DNA of 12,332 bases. Source: a bacterium UBA3734 (GTDB taxonomy: Bacteria > Bacteroidota > Bacteroidia > Bacteroidales > Bacteroidaceae). Below the pieces are notes generated by a model, which searched no databases, was not told the origin of the DNA, and worked only from the letters and a program-made list of their open reading frames with translations. Shown piece by piece: positions 1-5,993 of the stretch. Where the stretch lies: assembly GCA_002372575.1 (NCBI GenBank), contig DFHC01000160.1, positions 1 through 12,332 of the forward strand. Reading direction: 5' to 3'. Both the position numbers and the translations under genes were made by a program. How positions within the stretch are numbered: position 1 is the stretch's first letter; each line of letters starts with the position of its first letter.

Positions 1-2251
1 TGACGAGATTGAACGTCTCGTCTTGAATGATGTACGAGAGGTTGGCCGCCGGCATGGCGAGGAGCGGGAAGGGCACTTTACTCCATTGTGCGCCGGCCTT
101 GAGGAAGATATCGATGCGACCCCACGACTTCACCCAAATGCGCTTGTAGATGGAGGCTTCGGTGAAGTGATAGTTGTGTTCGCCGCCGAGGAAATTCTTG
201 AATCCGATGGTGTGGGAAATGGTGAATACGGGCGCGTCGAGGTTCACGGGCACGCGCCGCTGCTTCGTGTTGAAATAGGTGCGCCCTGGTGCAAACTGCA
301 GTTCGAGGCGGGCCTCGGTGGTGCGCAACTTTCCGTTGTGGAGGTGTCGGCTGAGTTCGTCTTCAGGAATGTCGATGCCGACATTTTCCGCCGACAGCGG
401 CGTGAAAAACAGTGCTCCAGCGGCCTCGTTTTCCTCGGTTTTGATTGAGGCCGTGGTCTTGAATCCCCATTCCTCCTCGCGCTCGAAGGTGAGCTGTTGG
501 CGGTTGTAGAACATCATCTTATCGACCTTCGCCCATTTGAACGCCGTGAACACGTTGTCCTTGTCGGTGTGCATAAACTTGTCGGATGGTGAGGCGACGT
601 CGTAGGTCGAGGTGAACGAGAGCGTGCGCTTCGGAAATTCGCGCGGCAGGTATTCTTTCTTGTTGAACGAATAGGTGAGGTCGCCCTTGTAGTAGGTTTT
701 TTTCGAGTTGAGGCCCCGCGCGATGTATCCCGAGAGGAACCAGTGGGGCGAGAGGTTGGCCGTGGTCTGGCCGGAGAGTCGGAAGCGGAATCCGTCGATG
801 AAATTTCGCGTGATGGTGGTGTTCACGGGGCCGAAGTCGAATTTCGAGGGTTTGCCGGGCGTGCTCGTCTCCACGAAGTTTTCGATGAGTGCCTTCATGC
901 CGAACAGGATGTATTTGATGCCCTTGAGCTGTTCGATTCTATGGATGAACGCGTCCATCGACGACTCCGACTTGGTGAGTTCCACCGTTCGATACTGGTT
1001 CCAGAAGGCCTCGTCGCGCATCATTGCGTCGGCCTCTTGCCTGTCGCGCTGTTTCCCCTTGAAAAGTTGCTTGGGAATCTCGCTGAAATCGTAGTCGTTG
1101 AGGCGCGTGGTGCGAATCACGGCGGCTTTCGAGATGTAGTTCGACACTTTCATCTCCACAATCATGTCATCGACCGACAAGGCCCATTCGCCGTTGGGCA
1201 GTCGCTTGTATTCCTGCTGAATCTGCATGTTCTCGACGAAATTCACTTCGGAAACCTTCGGAATGGTGAGGTCGCAGCGCTTCACGTGGAGCGTGGAGTC
1301 GGCGAGGATGTAGAGCTCGCCACGAAAGCCGAAGTCGAGCTGGTTGTTCGGAATGAACTGCAGGTGGTAGCAGAGGTCGCGATCGACATAGACCGTGTCT
1401 TCGATGTAGAAGCGGTAGAAAGCGATGGCGTCTTTGCCGATGGGCGATGTGAACTGCTTTCTCAGGAGGCGGATTTGGTCGTCGTAGAGGTCGATGTCGG
1501 TAAAAATGTCCTTGAGCAGCGTGGTCAGGATGTCGCCCGTCTGGATAAACTGGTTGATGCCCGTGGAATTCACGCCTCTGACGATGTTTCGCTCGCTGCG
1601 CGGGTCGCGTCGGTAGAGGTATTGCGTGACGGTTTCATCGACCGAAATCGGCAGGATGAGTTTCTGGTTGTAGGGGCATAGCTCCACTTGGTCGAGCAGC
1701 CATTTCCGCTTGCCGATGAAGCCGCTGTCGGTCAGTTCGGCAGCGCCGATGTCGTTCACGGCGAGCGTGATTTTCTGGTATTTGTTGTATTGCAAATAGT
1801 CGTGGTTGTGCAGGTCGGTGCGCTTTTTGGCTGCAATCACGCGCCGCATCAGCTCCACGGCAGGGTTGTCCTTGCGCGAGTATTTTCCGCGTTTTTCCTT
1901 GATGACGACTTCGTTGAGCTGTTTGGAGTCGGGCTTGAGCTTCACGTCGAGGCGCGAGGGCGTTTTCTCGTTGATGAGGATGCGTTTCGACTGATAGCCC
2001 ACGGCAGAAAAGGTCAGGTACCAGCCGTTGTGTCGCTCGATGCGATAGCGCCCTTGTGCGTCGCCGCTCACGGCCACGTGGTTGCCCTTGTACGACGCGC
2101 TTGGATAGAGCAGCGTGTCGCCCGTCTGCGAGTCGGTAACCACGCCCGAAATCTGCTGTGCCGAGCTTGTCAGCGAGCAGAAAACGCATAGAATCGAAGC
2201 CAAGGCGATGCTCTTCAAAACGTGTAAATCTATCTTAGAGTAAATGTTCAT
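1..2251 (-). CDS. DUF5686-type outer-membrane protein with carboxypeptidase-regulatory-like domain, 3' end outside the window
   Basis: Reading leftwards from the ATG at 2251-2249, the frame stays open for 750 codons to the window edge, so the C-terminus is missing. Residues 1-31 form a signal peptide (hydrophobic core ALASILCVFCSL, likely cut near SSAQQ). Residues about 33-115 are a CarboxypepD_reg-like beta-sandwich (starts ISGVVTDSQTGDTL, then the typical FSAVGYQSKRI strand). LNEVVIKEKRGKYSRKDNPA follows, as in DUF5686 proteins. The rest is rich in alternating aromatic and polar strands, consistent with a C-terminal outer-membrane barrel. Family members are usually about 800-850 residues, so roughly 50-100 are missing. 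The start overlaps the stop of the HAD gene as ATGA, which suggests translational coupling and makes this the last visible gene of the operon. The family's function is not established. Association with lipid or envelope biogenesis is inferred from context. The family call comes from recognised motifs, not a database search. Confidence 0.88.
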   Translation of the reverse strand, partial: MNIYSKIDLHVLKSIALASILCVFCSLTSSAQQISGVVTDSQTGDTLLYPSASYKGNHVAVSGDAQGRYRIERHNGWYLTFSAVGYQSKRILINEKTPSRLDVKLKPDSKQLNEVVIKEKRGKYSRKDNPAVELMRRVIAAKKRTDLHNHDYLQYNKYQKITLAVNDIGAAELTDSGFIGKRKWLLDQVELCPYNQKLILPISVDETVTQYLYRRDPRSERNIVRGVNSTGINQFIQTGDILTTLLKDIFTDIDLYDDQIRLLRKQFTSPIGKDAIAFYRFYIEDTVYVDRDLCYHLQFIPNNQLDFGFRGELYILADSTLHVKRCDLTIPKVSEVNFVENMQIQQEYKRLPNGEWALSVDDMIVEMKVSNYISKAAVIRTTRLNDYDFSEIPKQLFKGKQRDRQEADAMMRDEAFWNQYRTVELTKSESSMDAFIHRIEQLKGIKYILFGMKALIENFVETSTPGKPSKFDFGPVNTTITRNFIDGFRFRLSGQTTANLSPHWFLSGYIARGLNSKKTYYKGDLTYSFNKKEYLPREFPKRTLSFTSTYDVASPSDKFMHTDKDNVFTAFKWAKVDKMMFYNRQQLTFEREEEWGFKTTASIKTEENEAAGALFFTPLSAENVGIDIPEDELSRHLHNGKLRTTEARLELQFAPGRTYFNTKQRRVPVNLDAPVFTISHTIGFKNFLGGEHNYHFTEASIYKRIWVKSWGRIDIFLKAGAQWSKVPFPLLAMPAANLSYIIQDETFNLV

Positions 2252-3006
2252 AGAAGTCCTTGTAAGTCGTTGATTATCAAATCTGGTATGCTTTCGTTGT
2301 ATTCTTCGCTCGTCCATCCTTCTCCCTTGAACCACGCCGTTTTGCAACCGGCCTTTTGGGCGGGCAGAATGTCCTTGTAAAAACTGTCGCCCACGACGAG
2401 GATTTCTTGTGGGGTGATGGGTGATGGGTGATGGGTGTTGAGCGCCTCGACGCCGAGCGTGAAAATTCGCGGGTCGGGCTTGCGGATGCCCACGACGGCC
2501 GACTCCACGATGTCGAGGAAGAACCCGTCGAGGCCAAACTCGCGGAGCACGCAGGCGATGTTGCCATAGAAATTGCTCACGAGCACCATCGGATAGCGCT
2601 TGTGCAGTTCTGTGAGCACTTCCGCGCTGTGGGCGGTGATGCGCTGCACCTCGCTGTAAAGGTCGTTGAGCACGGCCTCGTGTTTCTCTTTGAAATCGTT
2701 TTCGCTCGCATCCCACGCCCCCTGCGTGCACAGATGTTCCATTTCCAGTCGGATTTTCGTGGACAGCGTGCGGTGGAACGTGTCGTCGGGTCGGATGATG
2801 GGATTTCGCCCCAACGTGCGCTCGCCATAGACGTAGGCATCGCGAAACTGCTCTTCCGTGACGGGAACTTGCTGTCGCTCATAGGCGCGCCAGAGCATCT
2901 TTCCCCAGTGGCATCCGGCGGTGTCGAGCGTGCCGCCGTAGTCGAAGATGATTCCTTTCACGTCCCCTAAAATAGAGGTTTGGGGGTCTCTTATCTGATT
3001 CTTCAT
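2248..3006 (-). CDS. HAD-superfamily phosphatase-like hydrolase, 252 aa
   Basis: A HAD-fold hydrolase with a C1-type helical cap. Motif I is IIFDYGGTLDT (nucleophile D22), motif II is VLVSN (S144), motif III is the lysine in IRKPDP (K176), and motif IV is VVGDSFYKD (D207, D212). The residue two after the nucleophile, usually an Asp acting as acid/base, is Gly24. Some active HAD enzymes, such as YihX (DLGN), also deviate here, so this does not prove inactivity. Residues 190-199 (NTHHPSPITP) are encoded by four tandem heptamers, placed just before the motif IV strand. The gene starts 6 bases after the CDP-alcohol transferase stop and overlaps the DUF5686 start by 4 bases. In this operon the natural guess is dephosphorylation of a polyol phosphate or of a phosphorylated lipid head group. 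The substrate cannot be read from the sequence. Confidence 0.87.
   Translation of the reverse strand: MKNQIRDPQTSILGDVKGIIFDYGGTLDTAGCHWGKMLWRAYERQQVPVTEEQFRDAYVYGERTLGRNPIIRPDDTFHRTLSTKIRLEMEHLCTQGAWDASENDFKEKHEAVLNDLYSEVQRITAHSAEVLTELHKRYPMVLVSNFYGNIACVLREFGLDGFFLDIVESAVVGIRKPDPRIFTLGVEALNTHHPSPITPQEILVVGDSFYKDILPAQKAGCKTAWFKGEGWTSEEYNESIPDLIINDLQGLL
2412..2439. repeat. Four tandem heptamers (GGGTGAT family) inside the HAD gene
   Basis: On the plus strand the units are GGGTGAT three times and then GGGTGTT, followed by GAG. In the HAD reading frame this gives the low-complexity NTHHPSPITP. The unit and the flank GGGTGTTGAG recur in the nucleotidyltransferase gene at 5114-5179, so this is a dispersed repeat and not chance. 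The array is 28 bases, not a multiple of three. Confidence 0.9.
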
Positions 3007-3012
3007 CGAATT

Positions 3013-3990
3013 TTATAGTTTTTGGCTGAGATTTTTACATAAATTTTCGTGTCGCCGATGCATATAGACATAGAGCACCTGCATCACGGTGATTTCAAAC
3101 ACGGGATAAAGCCACGGCTGATTGATGAGGCACGAAATATAGACGACAATGGCGCGCGTGTTGAAGGTCAAAATGTTCGTAAAGGGCATCAGCGGACGCG
3201 AACCATCGAGAAATTTTTGTCGCAAAGCCTCTCGATTTGCCTTTTTTTCTCCCCTCTCTATGGAGTGGTCGGGGGAGAGGCTTTTGAAAAACGCTTGAAA
3301 ATTCGGTGTCCGCTTCTCCTGACTGCGACAATAATTGGCGTAGTTGTAGAAAAAGAGTTGTCCGAGAATGTCGCCATTTTTCTTGTGGTGCTCGAAGATG
3401 TCACGTTGCTGCTCGTAGTTGTCGAGTTCGCTGCCGTCTTTCCCTTTTAGGAAAAAAAGGTGAATTTGGCGGTAATAGTCTGCCAGCGACGACTGGCGCG
3501 AGTGGAAAACGAAGCCCGCCACAGCACACAGCACCCAACTCCAAATGCCACATTTCACGCTTGTAAACGGGATGTTTTCGGGCATCAGTCGCCACGCGAT
3601 GGCTGCGTAGATGGCGAAAAACCACAGGTCGCCCGAAAAACCGTCGAGCATTCGTCCGATGAGTGTTTTCTTGCCCGTCAGTCGCGCCATTTGGCCGTCG
3701 GTGGAGTCGCAGAAATTGGCGAACATCAGCAGAATCACGCCGAGAATGTTGTGCGCGAGGTCGGTGTAGTGAAACATCCATCCGGCGCCCACGCCAAGGA
3801 AAATCGAAAGAATCGTGATGGCGTTGGGATGCACGCCGAGGCGGTTCCAAAACAGCGCAAACATGAGTCCGATGGGGCGCGTGAAGTGCACGTCGAGCCA
3901 CTCCTCAGTGTCGTTCGACTTGAATGATGCTTGCAGCAGCTCCTTGAAGCTCCCTGAATGAGCGCGTTGGTGTTCTTGTGATATATTCAT
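3013..3990 (-). CDS. CDP-alcohol phosphatidyltransferase family membrane protein, 325 aa
   Basis: An integral-membrane enzyme that transfers a phospho-alcohol between CDP and an acceptor alcohol. The CDP-binding signature lies at residues 95-121: DSTDGQMAR (D95, D98, G99, A102, R103), then eight residues, G112, D116 and D121. The usual spacing between the last two Asp is three residues (DxxxD). Here it is four (DGFSGD). Hydrophobic segments lie near residues 40-72, 80-93, 121-137, 148-163 and 277-308. At 325 residues it is longer than a simple PgsA or PssA, with a polar region (about 180-265) between transmembrane segments. Residues 236-248 are encoded by a palindromic repeat-like element. 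It follows the ATP-grasp gene by 81 bases and precedes the HAD gene by 6. With an upstream nucleotidyltransferase it may use CDP-diacylglycerol with a polyol (phosphate), or a CDP-polyol with a lipid acceptor. The sequence does not decide between these. Confidence 0.9.
   Translation of the reverse strand: MNISQEHQRAHSGSFKELLQASFKSNDTEEWLDVHFTRPIGLMFALFWNRLGVHPNAITILSIFLGVGAGWMFHYTDLAHNILGVILLMFANFCDSTDGQMARLTGKKTLIGRMLDGFSGDLWFFAIYAAIAWRLMPENIPFTSVKCGIWSWVLCAVAGFVFHSRQSSLADYYRQIHLFFLKGKDGSELDNYEQQRDIFEHHKKNGDILGQLFFYNYANYCRSQEKRTPNFQAFFKSLSPDHSIERGEKKANREALRQKFLDGSRPLMPFTNILTFNTRAIVVYISCLINQPWLYPVFEITVMQVLYVYMHRRHENLCKNLSQKL
3246..3285. repeat. GC-rich palindromic element inside the CDP-alcohol transferase gene
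   Basis: A 7-base inverted repeat, TCTCCCC at 3248-3254 and GGGGAGA at 3272-3278, is separated by 17 bases and flanked by T-rich and AAAA-type runs. On the coding strand it reads CCTCTCCCCCGACC through GAGAGGGGAGAAA. From memory this matches a style of repeat common in Bacteroidales genomes, often mistranslated as PLPRPL-type peptides. Here the reading frame passes through it as residues 236-248 (KSLSPDHSIERGE). Assignment to a repeat family is not verified. Confidence 0.5.
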
Positions 3991-4053
3991 CGTTATTTCT
4001 TGACGTCGGAGATGTTCGTAAGTGCGGGTACGAGTCCTCCAAATATTATTTTA

Positions 4054-4088
4054 ATTGTAAATTGTTAATTTTTAATTGTAAATTGCTA
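4054..4088. repeat. Five AT-rich tandem heptamers at the 3' end of the ATP-grasp gene
   Basis: The units on the plus strand are ATTGTAA, ATTGTTA, ATTTTTA, ATTGTAA and ATTGCTA, with a partial ATTG after them. The ATP-grasp stop codon (4072-4074) and its last five residues (LAIYN) lie inside the array. The rest falls in the gap before the CDP-alcohol transferase. The same unit occurs at 4884-4911. Confidence 0.8.
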
Positions 4089-4881
4089 ATTGAACAATCG
4101 CTTTTGCCGCCTCGTCGCGACAACGCGAGAACGAAGGCCAGTCGTTGAAGTCGATGATGCAATACGAGCCGTCGGGTCGCACGATGCAGTCGCCGCCATA
4201 GACCTCCAAGCCCGTCAGTCCGGCCAGCCGATTCACGTCTTTTTTCATCTGCTCCGCGTCGAAGGCGTAGTGCTGTGCGGGGCCGTTGTGGCGCATTTCG
4301 TCGCCAAATTTCGTATCTCCATCGTCCGTGGGGTAGAAATAGCGGAAAAAATGGTCGCCCACACCGTAAAATTTCACCACGTCGCCCGCCACGTGCCGGC
4401 TCACGACGTAATCTGCGACTCCGCGCTGCTCAAATGCGTTCATCGCCTGCTGAAAAGCCGTTTCATCCGCGCAAAACACCACGTCGCCCTCGCTCTGCGC
4501 AGCTCCGTCGCCCCGCTTCAGCCAAACGGGAAAAACGAGTGAAGAATCGGGCATCGGGAGGTCGTTTTCGAGCATCAGTCGCTGCAAACGCGAGCGTTGG
4601 CAGTTTCTCACGCCGTTCGGTCGATTCACCACGCGCCGCCCCTTGCGTTCAAACGCCTCCAAAATGCTCAGCGCCTCGGGCAGCCGAGCCATCGAAAGGT
4701 AGATTTCAGCCTCGTCAGACGGCTTTAAATCGCGCTCGTCAATCCATCGGAATTGACACGAATCGCCCTTTTCCTCGAAGTGCTTACAGGCTTCTCTGCT
4801 CGCGGCTTCGAGAATGGCGCGGTCTTTCTCCAAACAGTTCGGCGAAAAGCGCCCGTCGCGACGAATGGCGATAATTCTCAC
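4072..4881 (-). CDS. ATP-grasp domain protein, 269 aa, unknown substrate
   Basis: The fold is suggested by four motifs in order: VVNRPNGVRNCQRSRLQRLM (86-103); WLKRGDG (120-126) with a likely ATP-binding Lys122; VSRHVAGDVVKFYGVG (160-175); and EVYGGDCIVRPDG (226-238) followed by IIDFNDWPSF (242-251), where D231, D244 and N246 are candidate Mg-ATP ligands. ATP-grasp enzymes usually ligate a carboxylate to an amine or thiol through an acyl-phosphate, and a few act as kinases. At 269 residues it is a compact member with a short N-terminal domain. The start is GTG at 4881-4879, which gives MRIIAIRRDG, and it lies 13 bases after the nucleotidyltransferase stop. Its role beside a nucleotidyltransferase and a CDP-alcohol transferase is unclear. 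Phosphorylation of a polyol or decoration of a head group are possibilities only. The C-terminal LAIYN and the stop are encoded by AT-rich heptamers, so the original end may have been replaced. Confidence 0.8.
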   Translation of the reverse strand: MRIIAIRRDGRFSPNCLEKDRAILEAASREACKHFEEKGDSCQFRWIDERDLKPSDEAEIYLSMARLPEALSILEAFERKGRRVVNRPNGVRNCQRSRLQRLMLENDLPMPDSSLVFPVWLKRGDGAAQSEGDVVFCADETAFQQAMNAFEQRGVADYVVSRHVAGDVVKFYGVGDHFFRYFYPTDDGDTKFGDEMRHNGPAQHYAFDAEQMKKDVNRLAGLTGLEVYGGDCIVRPDGSYCIIDFNDWPSFSRCRDEAAKAIVQLAIYN

Positions 4882-4883
4882 AA

Positions 4884-4911
4884 ATTGTTAATTGTTAATT
4901 ATTAATTGTTA
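4884..4911. repeat. Four AT-rich tandem heptamers spanning the 3' end of the nucleotidyltransferase gene
   Basis: The units on the plus strand are ATTGTTA, ATTGTTA, ATTATTA and ATTGTTA. They encode the last residues (LTINN) and the stop codon of the nucleotidyltransferase gene. They also fill most of the 13-base gap before the ATP-grasp GTG start. The array is related to the one at 4054-4088. Confidence 0.85.
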
Positions 4912-5845
4912 ATGTCAGTTCTGCCTTCTGTATGTCGCTGGCGTGGTCGATATCGAGCACTTTCTGGAACGGATAAGCCCGCAGGCGGAGTCCGTCGCGC
5001 ACGAGTGCCCGCTGGAAGTTGCGCATCCTACTTTCGCCGCGCCCGATGCAGTCGTTCAGCGTCCTGAACGCGCGGGGCGTGAGGCCGTAGATGCCGGCGG
5101 AGATGACGGTGTCGGGTGATGGGTGATGGGTGTCGGGTGATGGGTGATGGGTGGTGGTTGATGGGTGATGGGTGTTGAGGTCTTCAAGCGAGTCAAAAAA
5201 TCCCGTAATCCTCGGAAATCGCTCCTCGCACCTTCGCACCTCCGTACCTCCGTACCCCCGTACCTCCGTACCTCCGCACCCCCGTACCTCCGTACCTCCG
5301 TACCCCCGTACCTCCGCACCTTCGCATCCCCGTACCTCCGCACCCTCGCACCCCCGTACCTCCGTATCCTCGCACCCGACGTACAGCGGCTTTTCGTCGT
5401 CGATGAAGGCTGTCACGCCCATCAGCCCGTCCTCGCCCTCGGCCAGCATTCGCTTGAAGGCGCAGATGTAGTCCTTGAACTCGGCTTCGCGGAAAATCGT
5501 ATCCACCGTTGTCAGTACAAAGGGTTTGTCGTTTTCGGCCAGCAGTCGGCTCAGTTCGTAGAAACTGTGCATCGAGCTGGGTGTCGTTTTCACCACGAAA
5601 CGCAGCGGCGGCAGCGGTTTTCCACAGAGTTCACCCGCATTTTGAAGCCGTCGAAGGTGTTCGCTCACCTCGGTCGTCAGGTCGTTGCAGATGACGACGA
5701 TTTCCTCCGCCTCGTTCATCGTGAAAATTCTGATGAGGCGGTCGATGAGGTGCTCGCCGTGGATTTTCACGAGCGGTTTCGGGACATCGATTCCCTCCTG
5801 TGCGAGCCGAGAGCCCTCGCCTGCGGCTATGATGGCGTATTTCAT
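4895..5845 (-). CDS. Nucleotidyltransferase (NTP_transferase family) with two repeat-encoded insertions, 316 aa
   Basis: The N-terminus carries the pyrophosphorylase signature AIIAAGEGSRL (4-14), followed by PKPLVKIHG (22-30). VLTTVDTIF (110-118) contains the likely metal-binding Asp115. The C-terminal part has ISAGIYGL (248-255) and VLDIDHASDI (296-305), typical of sugar- or polyol-phosphate nucleotidyltransferases. Such enzymes activate a phosphorylated sugar, alcohol or inositol with an NTP and release pyrophosphate. Two low-complexity stretches interrupt it: residues about 157-207 are octapeptides of the YGGTEVRG type, and residues 224-245 are THHPSPD-type heptapeptides. Both fall between the expected strands PLYV, RITGFFD and ISAGIYGL, so they probably extend surface loops. 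Removing them leaves about 244 residues, normal for a minimal member. It is the first gene of the minus-strand operon, with a TAACTTTG promoter box just upstream. The last residues, LTINN, and the stop come from AT-rich heptamers. Confidence 0.86.
   Translation of the reverse strand: MKYAIIAAGEGSRLAQEGIDVPKPLVKIHGEHLIDRLIRIFTMNEAEEIVVICNDLTTEVSEHLRRLQNAGELCGKPLPPLRFVVKTTPSSMHSFYELSRLLAENDKPFVLTTVDTIFREAEFKDYICAFKRMLAEGEDGLMGVTAFIDDEKPLYVGCEDTEVRGCEGAEVRGCEGAEVRGYGGTEVRGCGGTEVRGYGGTEVRRCEERFPRITGFFDSLEDLNTHHPSTTTHHPSPDTHHPSPDTVISAGIYGLTPRAFRTLNDCIGRGESRMRNFQRALVRDGLRLRAYPFQKVLDIDHASDIQKAELTLTINN
5114..5176. repeat. Nine tandem heptamers (GGGTGAT family) inside the nucleotidyltransferase gene
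   Basis: The units on the plus strand form three blocks of GGGTGAT, GGGTGAT, GGGTGNN with small changes (GGTTGAT once). The total is 63 bases, or 21 codons in frame. The coding strand repeats ATCACCC. Because 7 is not divisible by 3, three units cycle through all frames and give the same heptapeptide (ITHHPSP type) in any frame. The 3' flank GGGTGTTGAG is identical to that in the HAD gene. Confidence 0.95.
5226..5377. repeat. Nineteen degenerate octamers (consensus CCGTACCT) inside the nucleotidyltransferase gene
   Basis: The region divides without gaps into 19 units of 8 bases, 152 bases in all. All differences among units are C/T exchanges at positions 1, 4, 6 and 8 (pattern YCGYAYCY). The coding strand repeats AGGTACGG, giving the octapeptide RYGGTEVR or its variants. 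The unit contains no stop codon in any of six frames, and long open frames cross the array on both strands. The total is not a multiple of three. Confidence 0.95.
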
Positions 5846-5870
5846 CTTATTTTTTCATTCAAATGGGTCG

Positions 5871-5878
5871 CAAAGTTA
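5871..5878 (-). promoter_or_regulatory. Bacteroidetes-type -7 box for the minus-strand operon
   Basis: On the minus strand the sequence reads TAACTTTG, which fits the TAnnTTTG consensus. It lies 25 bases before the ATG of the nucleotidyltransferase gene, leaving a leader of roughly 20 bases. No convincing TTTG -33 element is present. It lies in the 148-base divergent region shared with the plus-strand promoter at 5965. Confidence 0.6.
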
Positions 5879-5964
5879 GTCAAAACTAGCGAAAAAAGGG
5901 TAAAATTTACCGTTGTTTTTGTTTTCTTTAACGCGAATCGGTTTACTTGATTTGAAATTTTTGC

Positions 5965-5972
5965 TACCTTTG
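5965..5972 (+). promoter_or_regulatory. Bacteroidetes-type -7 box for the lactonase gene
   Basis: TACCTTTG matches TAnnTTTG and sits 21 bases before the ATG at 5994. Only a weak -33 candidate (GTTTAC near 5941) is present. The box lies inside the upstream extension of the open frame (from 5913), so it argues that the true start is 5994 and not 5913. Confidence 0.65.
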
Positions 5973-5993
5973 CATCATAAATTTTTTTTGAAA

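Noticed and set aside
743..1681. Long plus-strand open frame of 312 codons, and another at 1688-2191
   Set aside because: These lie opposite the DUF5686 gene, whose minus-strand frame is open for 750 codons with signal peptide and recognisable domains. The plus-strand frames have skewed Val/Glu/Arg composition typical of antisense reading.
3531..3550. CAGCACACAGCACCCAACTC-type low-complexity stretch in the CDP-alcohol transferase
   Set aside because: It translates as part of an ordinary membrane segment (WSWVLCAVAG) and has no regular period.
5226..5377. Octamer array as a CRISPR or origin iteron cluster
   Set aside because: Units are adjacent without spacers, too short for CRISPR repeats, and lie inside a coding frame with no cas or replication genes nearby.
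5165..5950. Plus-strand open frame of 261 codons across the repeat arrays
   Set aside because: The octamer array is stop-free on both strands, which lengthens this frame artificially. The nucleotidyltransferase motifs are on the minus strand.
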